From the NCBI GenBank assembly GCA_963743595.1, contig CAVURW010000003.1, positions 1 through 12,264 of the forward strand: a stretch of DNA of 12,264 bases, in the 5' to 3' direction. The translations under genes were made by a program, and so were the position numbers. Of the stretch, positions 5,091-12,263 are shown piece after piece. The stretch's first letter is position 1; every line of letters starts with the position of its first letter. Origin of the DNA: CAVURW01 sp963743595. GTDB lineage: Bacteria > Verrucomicrobiota > Verrucomicrobiia > Methylacidiphilales > UBA1321. The notes below the pieces were generated by a model. It did not search any database. It was given only the letters and a program-made list of their open reading frames with translations, and was not told the origin of the DNA.

Positions 5091-6446
5091 CCCGAAGAAC
5101 CCGGAAATGCCGGTGGCCGGAGGTTCTTCGCGGACGACGAGTTTATCGAGATCCGCCTTAAAGGAGGGATACGAATTCGCGATGCACGCGGTGTTGTTGA
5201 TCGTGGATTCACCGAAAGCGAAGAGCGCGAGAATCGCACTGGCAATCGCGATTCGGTGATCACCAAACGAATCGACATCGGCGCGCTTGATTTTCGCTTT
5301 CCCATGAATCACGAGCCGATCTTCCAGCTCGGTAGCAAGCACGTTAAACGCGCGTAGATTCGTGAGCATCGCGGCGAGCCGATCGTGATCTCGCGTGCTG
5401 AGTTTGCCGTTGTGTTCGATTTCGGTGTCCCCTTCCGCCAGCGCTGCCAGAACGGTGATAATCGGAAGCTCGTTCAGGATTTGCGTGAGTTGCGCGTACG
5501 GAATTTTAGTGGCGCGTAATGTTGTTCCGCGAACATTTAGAGTGCCCGTCGGTTCCGTGTGAGGATCGGCCACGACTTCCTGAATTTTCGCGCCCATTCG
5601 CAGCAATACATTGATGATTCCAGTGCGTGTGGGGTTGAGACCGATTTCATTGACAATGATCTCGGAATTCGGGCTGGCCGCGGCCGCAATCAACCAAGGT
5701 GCTGCGGAGGAAATATCACCGGGAATGTGAAAATCGTTCGCATGCAATTTGGTGCCACCACGCAACCGAATGGTTTTCACTTCATCGGTTTCTTCCAAAG
5801 CGATGCACGCGTGAAAATGCGTGAGCAGGTGCTCGGTGTGATCCGGCAACGGCGTTTTCTCGATCAAACTTGTGGTGCCTTTCGCAAAAAGCGCGGCGAG
5901 TAGAAAAGCCGATTTCACGTCAATGGCGTGCGCGTGCTCATCCGGCAAAGTGAAGCTTGTCGCCACGAGCGATGAGCCGACAATTTCGAGCGGCGGCACG
6001 CACCGATCCCCCATGCCTTTAACATGTGCGCCGAGCGTTCTCAAGGCTTCAGCGACGTGGTCCATCTGCGTATTCGCTAAAACGTTGTCAGCAAAAAGTT
6101 GGCTGGTGAAGGATTGCGCGGAGAGGATGCCCGTGAGCAGCCGGAGAGCCGTGGGCGAGCTGCCGCAATCGATAGGGGAGAGCGTGGGATGGAGCAGACC
6201 GCCGGTTCCTTCTACGATCACTTCCGTTTCCGAGCGCTGTTCAATCGCCGCCCCGAGCGCTTGCATGGCGCGGAGCGTGGCGAGGCAATGTTCGCCGGAA
6301 AGAAATCCGGTCAGCCGCGAGGTGCCATCGGCCAGGCTGGCGAGGATAATGGCGCGGTGAGAAATGCTTTTATCGCCGGGAACAACGACGGTGCCGCGAA
6401 TTCGGCTGGCAGAAAGAATGGAGAGATAATCCGGGACGCTGCTCAT
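5079..6446 (-). CDS. aroA: AroA-family (EPSP synthase-like) enolpyruvyl transferase with altered active site
   Basis: The 455-aa length and fold motifs are those of 3-phosphoshikimate 1-carboxyvinyltransferase, which joins shikimate-3-phosphate and phosphoenolpyruvate in the cytosolic shikimate pathway. Seen in order: PGDKSISHRA (23-32, with K26, S27 and R31), DCGSSPTALR (93-102), VKSAFLLAALFAKG (177-190), DHTEHLL (202-208), PGDISSAA (242-249), LNPTRTGI (270-277) and GDHRIAI (395-401). Several positions that are catalytic or ligand-binding in characterised enzymes differ. The usual GN[AS]GT is GSSPT (Pro98 where E. coli has Gly96). The RPM arginine is Thr126. The S-x-Q before VKSA is A174-I175-D176. 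The catalytic Asp (E. coli Asp313) is Asn325, and KESDR is RDHDR. Family membership is secure, but EPSP synthase activity is doubtful. ATG 6446 overlaps the tyrA stop as ATGA, so translation is probably coupled. Confidence 0.88.
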   Translation of the reverse strand: MSSVPDYLSILSASRIRGTVVVPGDKSISHRAIILASLADGTSRLTGFLSGEHCLATLRAMQALGAAIEQRSETEVIVEGTGGLLHPTLSPIDCGSSPTALRLLTGILSAQSFTSQLFADNVLANTQMDHVAEALRTLGAHVKGMGDRCVPPLEIVGSSLVATSFTLPDEHAHAIDVKSAFLLAALFAKGTTSLIEKTPLPDHTEHLLTHFHACIALEETDEVKTIRLRGGTKLHANDFHIPGDISSAAPWLIAAAASPNSEIIVNEIGLNPTRTGIINVLLRMGAKIQEVVADPHTEPTGTLNVRGTTLRATKIPYAQLTQILNELPIITVLAALAEGDTEIEHNGKLSTRDHDRLAAMLTNLRAFNVLATELEDRLVIHGKAKIKRADVDSFGDHRIAIASAILALFAFGESTINNTACIANSYPSFKADLDKLVVREEPPATGISGFFGLSR

Positions 6447-7378
6447 GTCTTCGTCACTTGGGAAAGGGGTTGAGTTTGCAGGGTTTGACGGAGGGCTTGG
6501 CCCTTTTTCAGGAGGTTCTGAAGTTCGGGCCGATTTTCATCGCGGATCAGTTCAATTGCTTGTGTAGTGAGATTCTGCAATTCCAATAAACAATCGATGA
6601 CTGCGGGTGAATTGGCGAGGAGGATTTCAGTCCAAAGCTCGGGGTCACCTTGCGCAATTCGTGTCATATCGCGAAAGCCCGTCGCGGCGAGTTTTCGAAG
6701 CAACGCTTCATTTGGCCCAGCGAGTGAGCCGGCGACGAGGGCGGCCAGCAGATGCGGCGTGTGGCTGATTTGCGCGACGATTTTATCGTGCAAAGTCGCC
6801 TCCAAAACCAGCGGTTGTCCGCCGATCAATTGCCAAAAGTGTTTGAGCCGATTTAGTGCCGGGGCGAATTCTGTTTCTGGAACATCTTGAGGTGGGGTGA
6901 GGACCACTTGCGCGGATTCAAATAAATCGCCGCGCGCGGCAGAGAAGCCCGCTTTTTCGCCGCCCGCCATGGGATGCCCACCTATAAAAAGGGCCGCGCG
7001 GGGTTTTCCTGGGGGCGAAATCATTGGGGAGATCATTGCCATGACCGGGCCTTTGACGCTGCCGACATCGGTAATGAGCACGTCGCGCGAACGCAGATGC
7101 GGAACGATTTTCTCAACCAATGGAGCCATGTAGTGAATCGGCACACAGAGGATGATCGCGTCAGCCCCGGAGACCGCGCGGGCGATGTCTGTAGTCGTCT
7201 CGAAACTAACATCGCGCTGATTGGAAAGTTGTTGGTGAACCAATGGGAAAGCAGAATCGGTTTGATCCCAAATGATCAGATGAGCGGCTGCCTTTTTCTG
7301 TGCCACGGCCAGCGTTAGCGAGCCCCCGATAAGGCCGGGGCCAAGAATGCAGAGGTTAAGGAACGGCAGAGGGTGCAT
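6443..7378 (-). CDS. tyrA: Prephenate/arogenate dehydrogenase, 311 aa
   Basis: TyrA oxidatively decarboxylates prephenate (or arogenate) with NAD(P)+ in tyrosine synthesis. The N-terminal Rossmann motif is GPGLIG (13-18). Asp38 (LIIWDQTD) lies at the end of the second strand, which favours NAD over NADP. DVGSVKG (104-110, Ser107) and GGHPMAGGEKAG (133-144, His135) form the catalytic region. SHTPHLLA (205-212) and FRDMTR (235-240, Arg240) complete the prephenate site, so all expected catalytic residues are present. No ACT domain follows, so feedback control by tyrosine through ACT is not expected. I start it at ATG 7378, immediately before the Rossmann strand. A TTG 57 nt further upstream would add an unlikely leader that overlaps the divergent gene. 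It is the first gene of a two-gene unit with the aroA-family gene, an arrangement that recurs in bacteria and is fused in some pseudomonads. Confidence 0.93.
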   Translation of the reverse strand: MHPLPFLNLCILGPGLIGGSLTLAVAQKKAAAHLIIWDQTDSAFPLVHQQLSNQRDVSFETTTDIARAVSGADAIILCVPIHYMAPLVEKIVPHLRSRDVLITDVGSVKGPVMAMISPMISPPGKPRAALFIGGHPMAGGEKAGFSAARGDLFESAQVVLTPPQDVPETEFAPALNRLKHFWQLIGGQPLVLEATLHDKIVAQISHTPHLLAALVAGSLAGPNEALLRKLAATGFRDMTRIAQGDPELWTEILLANSPAVIDCLLELQNLTTQAIELIRDENRPELQNLLKKGQALRQTLQTQPLSQVTKT

Positions 7379-7390
7379 GGAGGAGGCAGC

Positions 7391-7397
7391 AGGAAGG
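7391..7397 (+). promoter_or_regulatory. Ribosome binding site of the DUF72 gene
   Basis: AGGAAGG lies 9 nt before ATG 7407. It is one of the few good Shine-Dalgarno matches in the window and supports 7407 over the internal ATG 7497, which has none. The 28 bp between the tyrA and DUF72 starts leave little room for separate promoters, so promoter elements must extend into the coding sequence of the opposite gene. Confidence 0.5.
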
Positions 7398-7406
7398 AAA
7401 CCGTAA

Positions 7407-8441
7407 ATGATGCCCCGAACTGAGTCGTCTGACAAGGGAGCGTTTTTCCGGAAGCAATTCTTGCGGTTGGAGCGAGTTCGGCTGATCGTGAATCCTATGA
7501 GCGGCGGACTCTTTCCACGGGCTGAACTGGCGAAACGGGTGGGCCAAGTTGCGGAGCAGCAGATCTATGTAGGCACCTCCTCTTGGAAATACGAGGGCTG
7601 GCTGGGTATGATTTACTCACCACGGCGCTACGCGGGTAAAGGGCAGTTCTCCAGCAAGCGCTTTGAGGCGGCGTGTCTGGCCGAGTACGCGGAGACGTTT
7701 AAGACCGTGTGCCTGGACGCCGGTTTTTATCAATTCCCGACGGAAACGATGTTGGAGGGCATTTTCTCTCAGGTGCCCGGCGATTTTAAACTGTCTCTCA
7801 AAGTGACGGAGGAGATTACTGTGAAACGATATCCCAATTTGCCGCGCTACGGCCAACGTGCCGGGCAAGTGAACGAACACTTTTTAAATGCAGATCTTTT
7901 CGTAACGCGATTCTTGCGCCCGCTGAATCGGTGGCGCGATCAGGTGGGTACGCTGTTCCTGGAATTCTCGCCATTTCAAGAAGGAACGTGGCGGCGGGAG
8001 AGCGATTTTCTTGGGGAGCTCGACGCGTTTTTAGGGAAATTACCTAAGGGCTGGGACTATTCCGTGGAACTGCGAAACGAGTCGCTTTTGTGCGCCGCGT
8101 ACTTCGAGGTCTTGCGCCGTCATGGAGTGAGCCACACCCTCAATAGTTGGTCGCGAATGCCGACGGTGACCCAGCAATTGGAGGTGATGGGCGAGTGGCC
8201 TGCCGAGTTTTGTTCCGCGCGCTTTTTACTGAAACCGGGCCGCACCTACGAGCAGGCCGTAAAGACGTTTCAGCCCTACGCAAAGGTCCAGGAAGTGAAC
8301 GCGCCCGCACGGCAAGAATTGATCTATCTCTTGCGACCGCAACCGCCGGGCGGCCTCCTAAGACGTCGATTTATTTATGTGAACAATCGACTCGAGGGAA
8401 ATGCACTCGGCACCATCTTAGCCGCGCTGGAGGGAATTTAG
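7407..8441 (+). CDS. DUF72 (YecE-like) family protein, 344 aa
   Basis: DUF72 proteins have a TIM-barrel-like fold and no firmly assigned activity. The diagnostic start IYVGTSSWKYEGWLGMIYSP is at about residues 53-72. It is followed by the 'AE.F.TV' strand (EYAETFKTVCLDAGFYQFPT, about 93-112), a PGDFKLSLKV segment (about 125-134) and YSVELRNES near 215. These match the family's 'yiGtsgW.Y..W.g.fYP', 'f.tVE.n.tFY..P' and 'v.vE.Rh.sw' landmarks. The usual Glu in 'tVEin.tfY' is replaced (TVCLDAGFY). The protein is about 70 residues longer than E. coli YecE because of a 50-residue N-terminal extension of basic and hydrophobic character. A start at ATG 7497 would remove 30 of those residues. The gene diverges from tyrA and ends 9 bp from the stop of the convergent hydrolase gene. 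Confidence 0.87.
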   Translation: MMPRTESSDKGAFFRKQFLRLERVRLIVNPMSGGLFPRAELAKRVGQVAEQQIYVGTSSWKYEGWLGMIYSPRRYAGKGQFSSKRFEAACLAEYAETFKTVCLDAGFYQFPTETMLEGIFSQVPGDFKLSLKVTEEITVKRYPNLPRYGQRAGQVNEHFLNADLFVTRFLRPLNRWRDQVGTLFLEFSPFQEGTWRRESDFLGELDAFLGKLPKGWDYSVELRNESLLCAAYFEVLRRHGVSHTLNSWSRMPTVTQQLEVMGEWPAEFCSARFLLKPGRTYEQAVKTFQPYAKVQEVNAPARQELIYLLRPQPPGGLLRRRFIYVNNRLEGNALGTILAALEGI

Positions 8442-8450
8442 CTTCTTCCA

Positions 8451-9287
8451 TTATTTCTCGATGAACTGAACTGCCTGATCCCACCACGCTGCGTCGGGCT
8501 CGCTCGGCCACGTGGTGTGCCCGGAAGCGGGGCAAACCAAACGCATTTTCGCGTCTCCTAACGATGTAAAAAGACGGTCGGTTGCGATCGATGGCACGAC
8601 TTTATCGCGCTCCGCTTGAAGGATAAAAACTGGGCCGGAATATTTCGCTAAATGGAGCACGGAATCGTATCGATCACGCAGCATGAGCGGAATCGGCAAA
8701 TAGGGATAATGCGCCCAAGCGACGTCGACTAAGGAATCGAATGGCGTGATTAAAATTACACCTTTTACCGAATCGCGTTCCATGCCCGCCACTTCGGCAG
8801 CCATACCCGTTCCCACCGATTCACCGAGCACATAGACCGGACCGTCTTTCGCCACATTCACCTCTTTCACGAGCGCTTCTCCCTCCTGCACGATTTGGCT
8901 TTCGCTGGGATGTCCGGGGCGCCCGCCATAACCGGGAAACTCGTACAAAATGACGCGGAAACCCCGCTGTTCCAAAGCAGGAAAATAGAGGGCTCGATCC
9001 GCCGCAAAAACAGCGTTTCCATGAAAAACAATAATCGTTCCCTTGGGATGCGGCGCATTTTTTGCATCCACAAATCCAATGAACTGTCCGTCCAAAAAGT
9101 AAGGTTCCATTCCGCGAATAACGCCCAGTTTTTCGCCATCAGACTCGCTCAAATGGACTTGGGTGCCGGGGTAAATCAATAAATCTTGGCCATACCAAAT
9201 CGCACAGCAAACTGCCAAATAGCCACCAATGAAAAGCTTTGCGAAAAAGGGCCAGCGGAGGCGCGGTTTCAAAAGAGGTGTGGTCAT
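8451..9287 (-). CDS. Membrane-anchored alpha/beta hydrolase A, 278 aa
   Basis: A serine hydrolase of the alpha/beta fold with an N-terminal membrane anchor (about residues 15-34), followed by GQDLLIYPG, as in ABHD12/13-like and YfhR-like proteins. Nucleophile Ser157 sits in LGESVGTG, the acid is Asp228 (LQAERDKVVP) and His257 lies in GHTTWPSE. VFHGNA (87-92) supplies the oxyanion-hole strand, and YEFPGYGGRPGHPSE follows. The catalytic domain is probably outside the inner membrane, as with other single-pass members; its ester or amide substrate is unknown. ATG 9287 overlaps the upstream paralogue's stop as ATGA and lies just before the anchor, so longer upstream readings are rejected. It is the last gene of a three-paralogue run, each ending with a WWDQAV.FI motif. 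The stop is 9 bp from that of the DUF72 gene. Confidence 0.9.
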   Translation of the reverse strand: MTTPLLKPRLRWPFFAKLFIGGYLAVCCAIWYGQDLLIYPGTQVHLSESDGEKLGVIRGMEPYFLDGQFIGFVDAKNAPHPKGTIIVFHGNAVFAADRALYFPALEQRGFRVILYEFPGYGGRPGHPSESQIVQEGEALVKEVNVAKDGPVYVLGESVGTGMAAEVAGMERDSVKGVILITPFDSLVDVAWAHYPYLPIPLMLRDRYDSVLHLAKYSGPVFILQAERDKVVPSIATDRLFTSLGDAKMRLVCPASGHTTWPSEPDAAWWDQAVQFIEK

Positions 9288-10165
9288 TTCTGCGTGATGA
9301 ACGAGACCGCTTGATCCCACCACGACGCATCGGATTCGCTCGGCCAAGTAGAGTGCTCCGCGCCTGGACAAATCACGCGAAGTTTCTTGCCCGGCAATGA
9401 ATCGAAGAGACGATTTGTCGACCATGCCCGCACCACATAATCGTGCTCCGCCTGCAAGATGAAGACCGGGCCAGGATAGTTTTGAAGATTCGTGGCCGAT
9501 TCGTAGCGATCTCGAACCATGAGAGGTACGGGCAAAAGCGGGTAATACGACCACGCCAAACCGACGAGGGAATGGAACGGTGTGACGAGAATAAGCCCCT
9601 TTACACGGTCCTTTTCTAGCCCCGCGATTTCCGCGGCGGGACCGGAGCCAATCGATTCGCCCAGGAGATAAATCGGCCCTTTACCAGCATCGATTTGCTC
9701 CTGAACTAGGGCGCGCCCCTCGTTCACAATCTGCACTTCGTTCGGACTACCGCCGCGCCCGCCGTAACCGGGAAATTCGTAGAGAATCACACGAAAACCG
9801 CGTCGCTGGAGCGCGTCGACATAGCACGCACGGTGAAACGCGCACGCCCCGTTTGCGTGGAAGACAATCATCGTGCCGATTGGCTTTTCCACGTCCGCAT
9901 GGGGATCACCCGTAAAACCCATGAAAGCGCCGTGATCGTAAAACGGCACAAGGCCCTCCGATCTTCCGTCGCTAATCGCGTGCTCTTCGGTAACTCGGAT
10001 GATGAAGGCGCCGGGATAAATGAGAAAATCTTGTGCCAGCCACATCGCCGCGCAGATCGCCAGATAAGTGCCTAAAATGGAACGCACCGATAACCTGATT
10101 TTCGGCACGAACAATCGCTCCAGCGTCTTGAGTACGGGCTTCGAATATTCCCAAAATGTGGCCAT
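9284..10165 (-). CDS. Membrane-anchored alpha/beta hydrolase B, 293 aa
   Basis: The second paralogue keeps the same architecture: a membrane helix at about residues 29-46, AQDFLIYPG, the hydrolase core, and a WWDQAVSFI end. The triad is Ser171 (LGESIGSG), Asp242 (LQAEHDYVV) and His271 (EHSTWPSE). The oxyanion strand reads VFHANG instead of VFHGN as in its sisters, so Gly is replaced by Ala next to the hole, which may change activity or specificity. The N-terminus is about 15 residues longer than in hydrolase A and basic (VLKTLERLFVPKIRLSVRS), as expected for a cytoplasmic flank of the anchor. ATG 10165 is preferred over TTG 10180. Nineteen bp separate it from the stop of hydrolase C, and its own stop overlaps the ATG of hydrolase A. 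The three genes are probably co-transcribed. Confidence 0.9.
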   Translation of the reverse strand: MATFWEYSKPVLKTLERLFVPKIRLSVRSILGTYLAICAAMWLAQDFLIYPGAFIIRVTEEHAISDGRSEGLVPFYDHGAFMGFTGDPHADVEKPIGTMIVFHANGACAFHRACYVDALQRRGFRVILYEFPGYGGRGGSPNEVQIVNEGRALVQEQIDAGKGPIYLLGESIGSGPAAEIAGLEKDRVKGLILVTPFHSLVGLAWSYYPLLPVPLMVRDRYESATNLQNYPGPVFILQAEHDYVVRAWSTNRLFDSLPGKKLRVICPGAEHSTWPSESDASWWDQAVSFITQK

Positions 10166-10184
10166 GCAATTTTGCAGCAATCAG

Positions 10185-11041
10185 CTAATGAACGGCAGGC
10201 TTTTGCGTGATGAAATCGACGGCTTGATCCCACCATTTCGCATCGTGTTCGCCGGGCCAGTCGCTATGGTCGCAATCGGGGATAACCACACGCATCTTTT
10301 GCACGGGCAATCCGGCGAAAAGCTTGTCGGTAGACGAAGCGGGAACGGTGTGATCTTCACCGGCTTGCAAGATGAAAATCGGACCTGTAAAGCTGGCTAG
10401 GTTCCCTACAGAATTGTATTGATCACGAAGGAGCAGCGGCACCGGCACGTAGGGATAGTGGTACCACGAAACATCGACGAGCGAGCTGAATGGCGTGATC
10501 AAAACAATGCCCGCGACTGGCACACTTTTATCTGCAGCCACCGCTGAGGCCACGCCCGATCCGATCGACTCGCCAAACAGGTAAATCGGCCCCTGACCCG
10601 ACGCGGCAACACGCTTCACCAGGTCGCGACCGTCAGCGACAATTTCCTTTTCGTTCGGATGTCCCGGACGACCGCCGTAACCCCGGTACTCAAATAAAAT
10701 CACGCGAAATCCACGAGGCTGCAGTGCGGTCACGTACTCATCACGTTGCGGGGCGTAAGCACCGTTTCCATGGAACACAATCACCGTCCCGCGAACGGTG
10801 GCGGTATCGTTTTTTGGGTCGGAAGCGAAGCCGAGATATTGCCCGTCTGGATCCTTCAACATCACATAGCCGCCGCGCGTCCCAGCAGATTCGAGTCCGC
10901 CAGCGAGATGTGGTAAATGTAAGACATTGGATAGATCAAATAGTCTTGGTAAAACCACAGCAAAATGCAGATCAGTAGGTAGCCAAAAACGACGACAACA
11001 ACCGACAATTTCAGCACCGCCAAAAGGTATTTCAGAACCAT
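10185..11041 (-). pseudogene. Membrane-anchored alpha/beta hydrolase C, split by a one-base frameshift
   Basis: The third paralogue is first in the run. From ATG 11041, preceded by GGGGGA at 11053-11048, one frame gives the anchor (VVVVVFGYLLICILLWFYQD) and LIYPMSYIYHISLADS, then runs into a stop at 10862. A second frame carries the rest: SAGTRGGYVMLKDPDGQYLGF, VFHGNGAYAP, YRGYGGRPGHPNE, FGESIGSG (nucleophile Ser), LQAGEDHTVP, CDHSDWPGE and WWDQAVDFI, ending at 10185. The 857-nt span is one base short of 286 codons, and alignment to hydrolases A and B places the missing base at about 10880-10905. All triad residues are intact, and no other damage is visible, which fits a very recent mutation or a sequencing error better than an old pseudogene. 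If restored, it would be a 285-aa enzyme like its neighbours. Confidence 0.85.
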
Positions 11042-11128
11042 AGATATTCCCCCGTGTTGCCTAAAGCCTAACTCACGGAAAGGCGTTCGCAAGATTAATT
11101 TGATGTAAAACTATTGTCAGAGAAATGC

Positions 11129-11145
11129 TACTCTCGGCAAGAGTA
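11129..11145. promoter_or_regulatory. Inverted repeat in the hydrolase/TPR divergent region
   Basis: TACTCT and AGAGTA form a perfect 6-bp inverted repeat around CGGCA, 23 bp before the TPR start and 87 bp before the hydrolase C start. This could be an operator for a dimeric regulator, or a short hairpin in a TPR leader transcript. The 127-bp region (11042-11168) must contain the promoters of both genes. TTGTCA at 11114 and TTGATG at 11100 resemble -35 elements, but no -10 with 16-18 bp spacing is seen. A 6-bp palindrome can occur by chance. Confidence 0.25.
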
Positions 11146-11168
11146 TTAAGCCCTGCTAACGTGCCTCG

Positions 11169-12263
11169 ATGACACCTGAGGAAAATCTGGCTCAAATCAA
11201 TGAAGGCTTGTCTCGTAACCCCAACGACCCGGAGGGCTACCGCCTGCGTGCCATCACCAAAGCACGCCTTGGCGACGAAATCGGTGCACGTGCGGATTGC
11301 GATCATGCGCTTGCACTGAACAGCCAACATTTTTCTGCGTTCCGCACGCGGGGTGTGCTGAAGCAAAGGGCAGGCGATTTGTCCGGTGCAATGGCCGATT
11401 TCGACTCCGCGCTTTCTATAAGTCCGAACGACGCCAAGACCCTGCAAAGTCGTGGTGCTTTGCGGACTCTCGCCGGTAATATTTCAGGAGCTCTGGAGGA
11501 CCTGAATCGCGGTCTGGAGCTGGACCCGAAACATGGCATCTCCTACTCGCTTCGTGCAAAACTTCGTCAAAATGACGATCCTCAAGGTGCCCTAGCTGAT
11601 TACAGTGCTTCTATCGAAATTACGCCGACCGGGCTCGCCTTTCGCGGAAGAGGGCGAGTGAAGTTTGCACTTCGAGATTATTCCGGAGCCATCGCTGATT
11701 TGGACGAAGCGGTCCGACGATATTGCGCCGATTCCGAAGAAGACGAGCTGAGCCACCAGCTGAGGGGAATTGCCAAGTATAACTGCAAAGATTTTGACGG
11801 AGCACTCGCCGATTTCAATCGAGCTATCGAACTTGGGAAAACGAAAACACCGTGGCACGTCTACCTTCACCGCGCCAGTATTCTGTATCGGCGACAGGAT
11901 TATGAGAACGCCTACGCGGACTTCAAAAAAGTGACCGAGCTCGAGCCTGGAAATGGTTTCGCGCATAATCGCCTTGGCGAAATCAAGCGACGTCAGGGCA
12001 ATCTTGTCGGGGCATTGCTCTATTTGGATAAGGCGGTAACCCTCGCCCCCGAGTCTCCTGTCGCGCATCTGGATCGCGGCCGCTTGCACTTTCTCCAGAA
12101 GAATTTGGATCAGGCGTTAGCTGATTTAAATCGCGCTGTTGAACTCGATCCCAAGTACGTACTCGCCTATCGCATCCGCGCGGAAATCAAAATGAAAATG
12201 CGCAGCAGGGAAGAAGCCGCTTTGGACCTTCAGCGAGCCATCGAATTGAGCCCGCGATATTGA
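11169..12263 (+). CDS. Tetratricopeptide-repeat (TPR) protein, 364 aa
   Basis: The whole protein is a chain of about ten 34-residue TPR units that form a helical scaffold for protein binding. Typical units show the W/Y-x-x-x-G...Y..A...F..A....P pattern: GDLSGAMADFDSALSISPND, GNISGALEDLNRGLELDPKH, LDQALADLNRAVELDPKY and REEAALDLQRAIELSPRY. One unit after about residue 180 has an inserted acidic segment (ADSEEDELSH), and the unit near 135-155 is shortened. No signal peptide, membrane helix or catalytic domain is present, so it is probably a cytosolic adaptor; the binding partner is unknown. ATG 11169 begins right at the first helix but has no clear ribosome binding site. The stop codon at 12261-12263 is the last codon of the window, so the gene is complete. 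It diverges from the hydrolase run, and a shared regulator is possible but unproven. Confidence 0.9.
   Translation: MTPEENLAQINEGLSRNPNDPEGYRLRAITKARLGDEIGARADCDHALALNSQHFSAFRTRGVLKQRAGDLSGAMADFDSALSISPNDAKTLQSRGALRTLAGNISGALEDLNRGLELDPKHGISYSLRAKLRQNDDPQGALADYSASIEITPTGLAFRGRGRVKFALRDYSGAIADLDEAVRRYCADSEEDELSHQLRGIAKYNCKDFDGALADFNRAIELGKTKTPWHVYLHRASILYRRQDYENAYADFKKVTELEPGNGFAHNRLGEIKRRQGNLVGALLYLDKAVTLAPESPVAHLDRGRLHFLQKNLDQALADLNRAVELDPKYVLAYRIRAEIKMKMRSREEAALDLQRAIELSPRY

Noticed and set aside
7379..7435. TTG-started N-terminal extension of TyrA
   Set aside because: It adds a leader before the normal Rossmann start and would overlap the divergent DUF72 start; ATG 7378 fits the family.
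9288..9554. Upstream extension of hydrolase A
   Set aside because: It overlaps the C-terminal coding region of hydrolase B in another frame and has no homology to the paralogues.
11100..11149. Sigma-70 promoter for the TPR gene
   Set aside because: -35-like TTGATG and TTGTCA are present, but candidate -10 boxes TACTCT and TATTAA are at wrong spacings.
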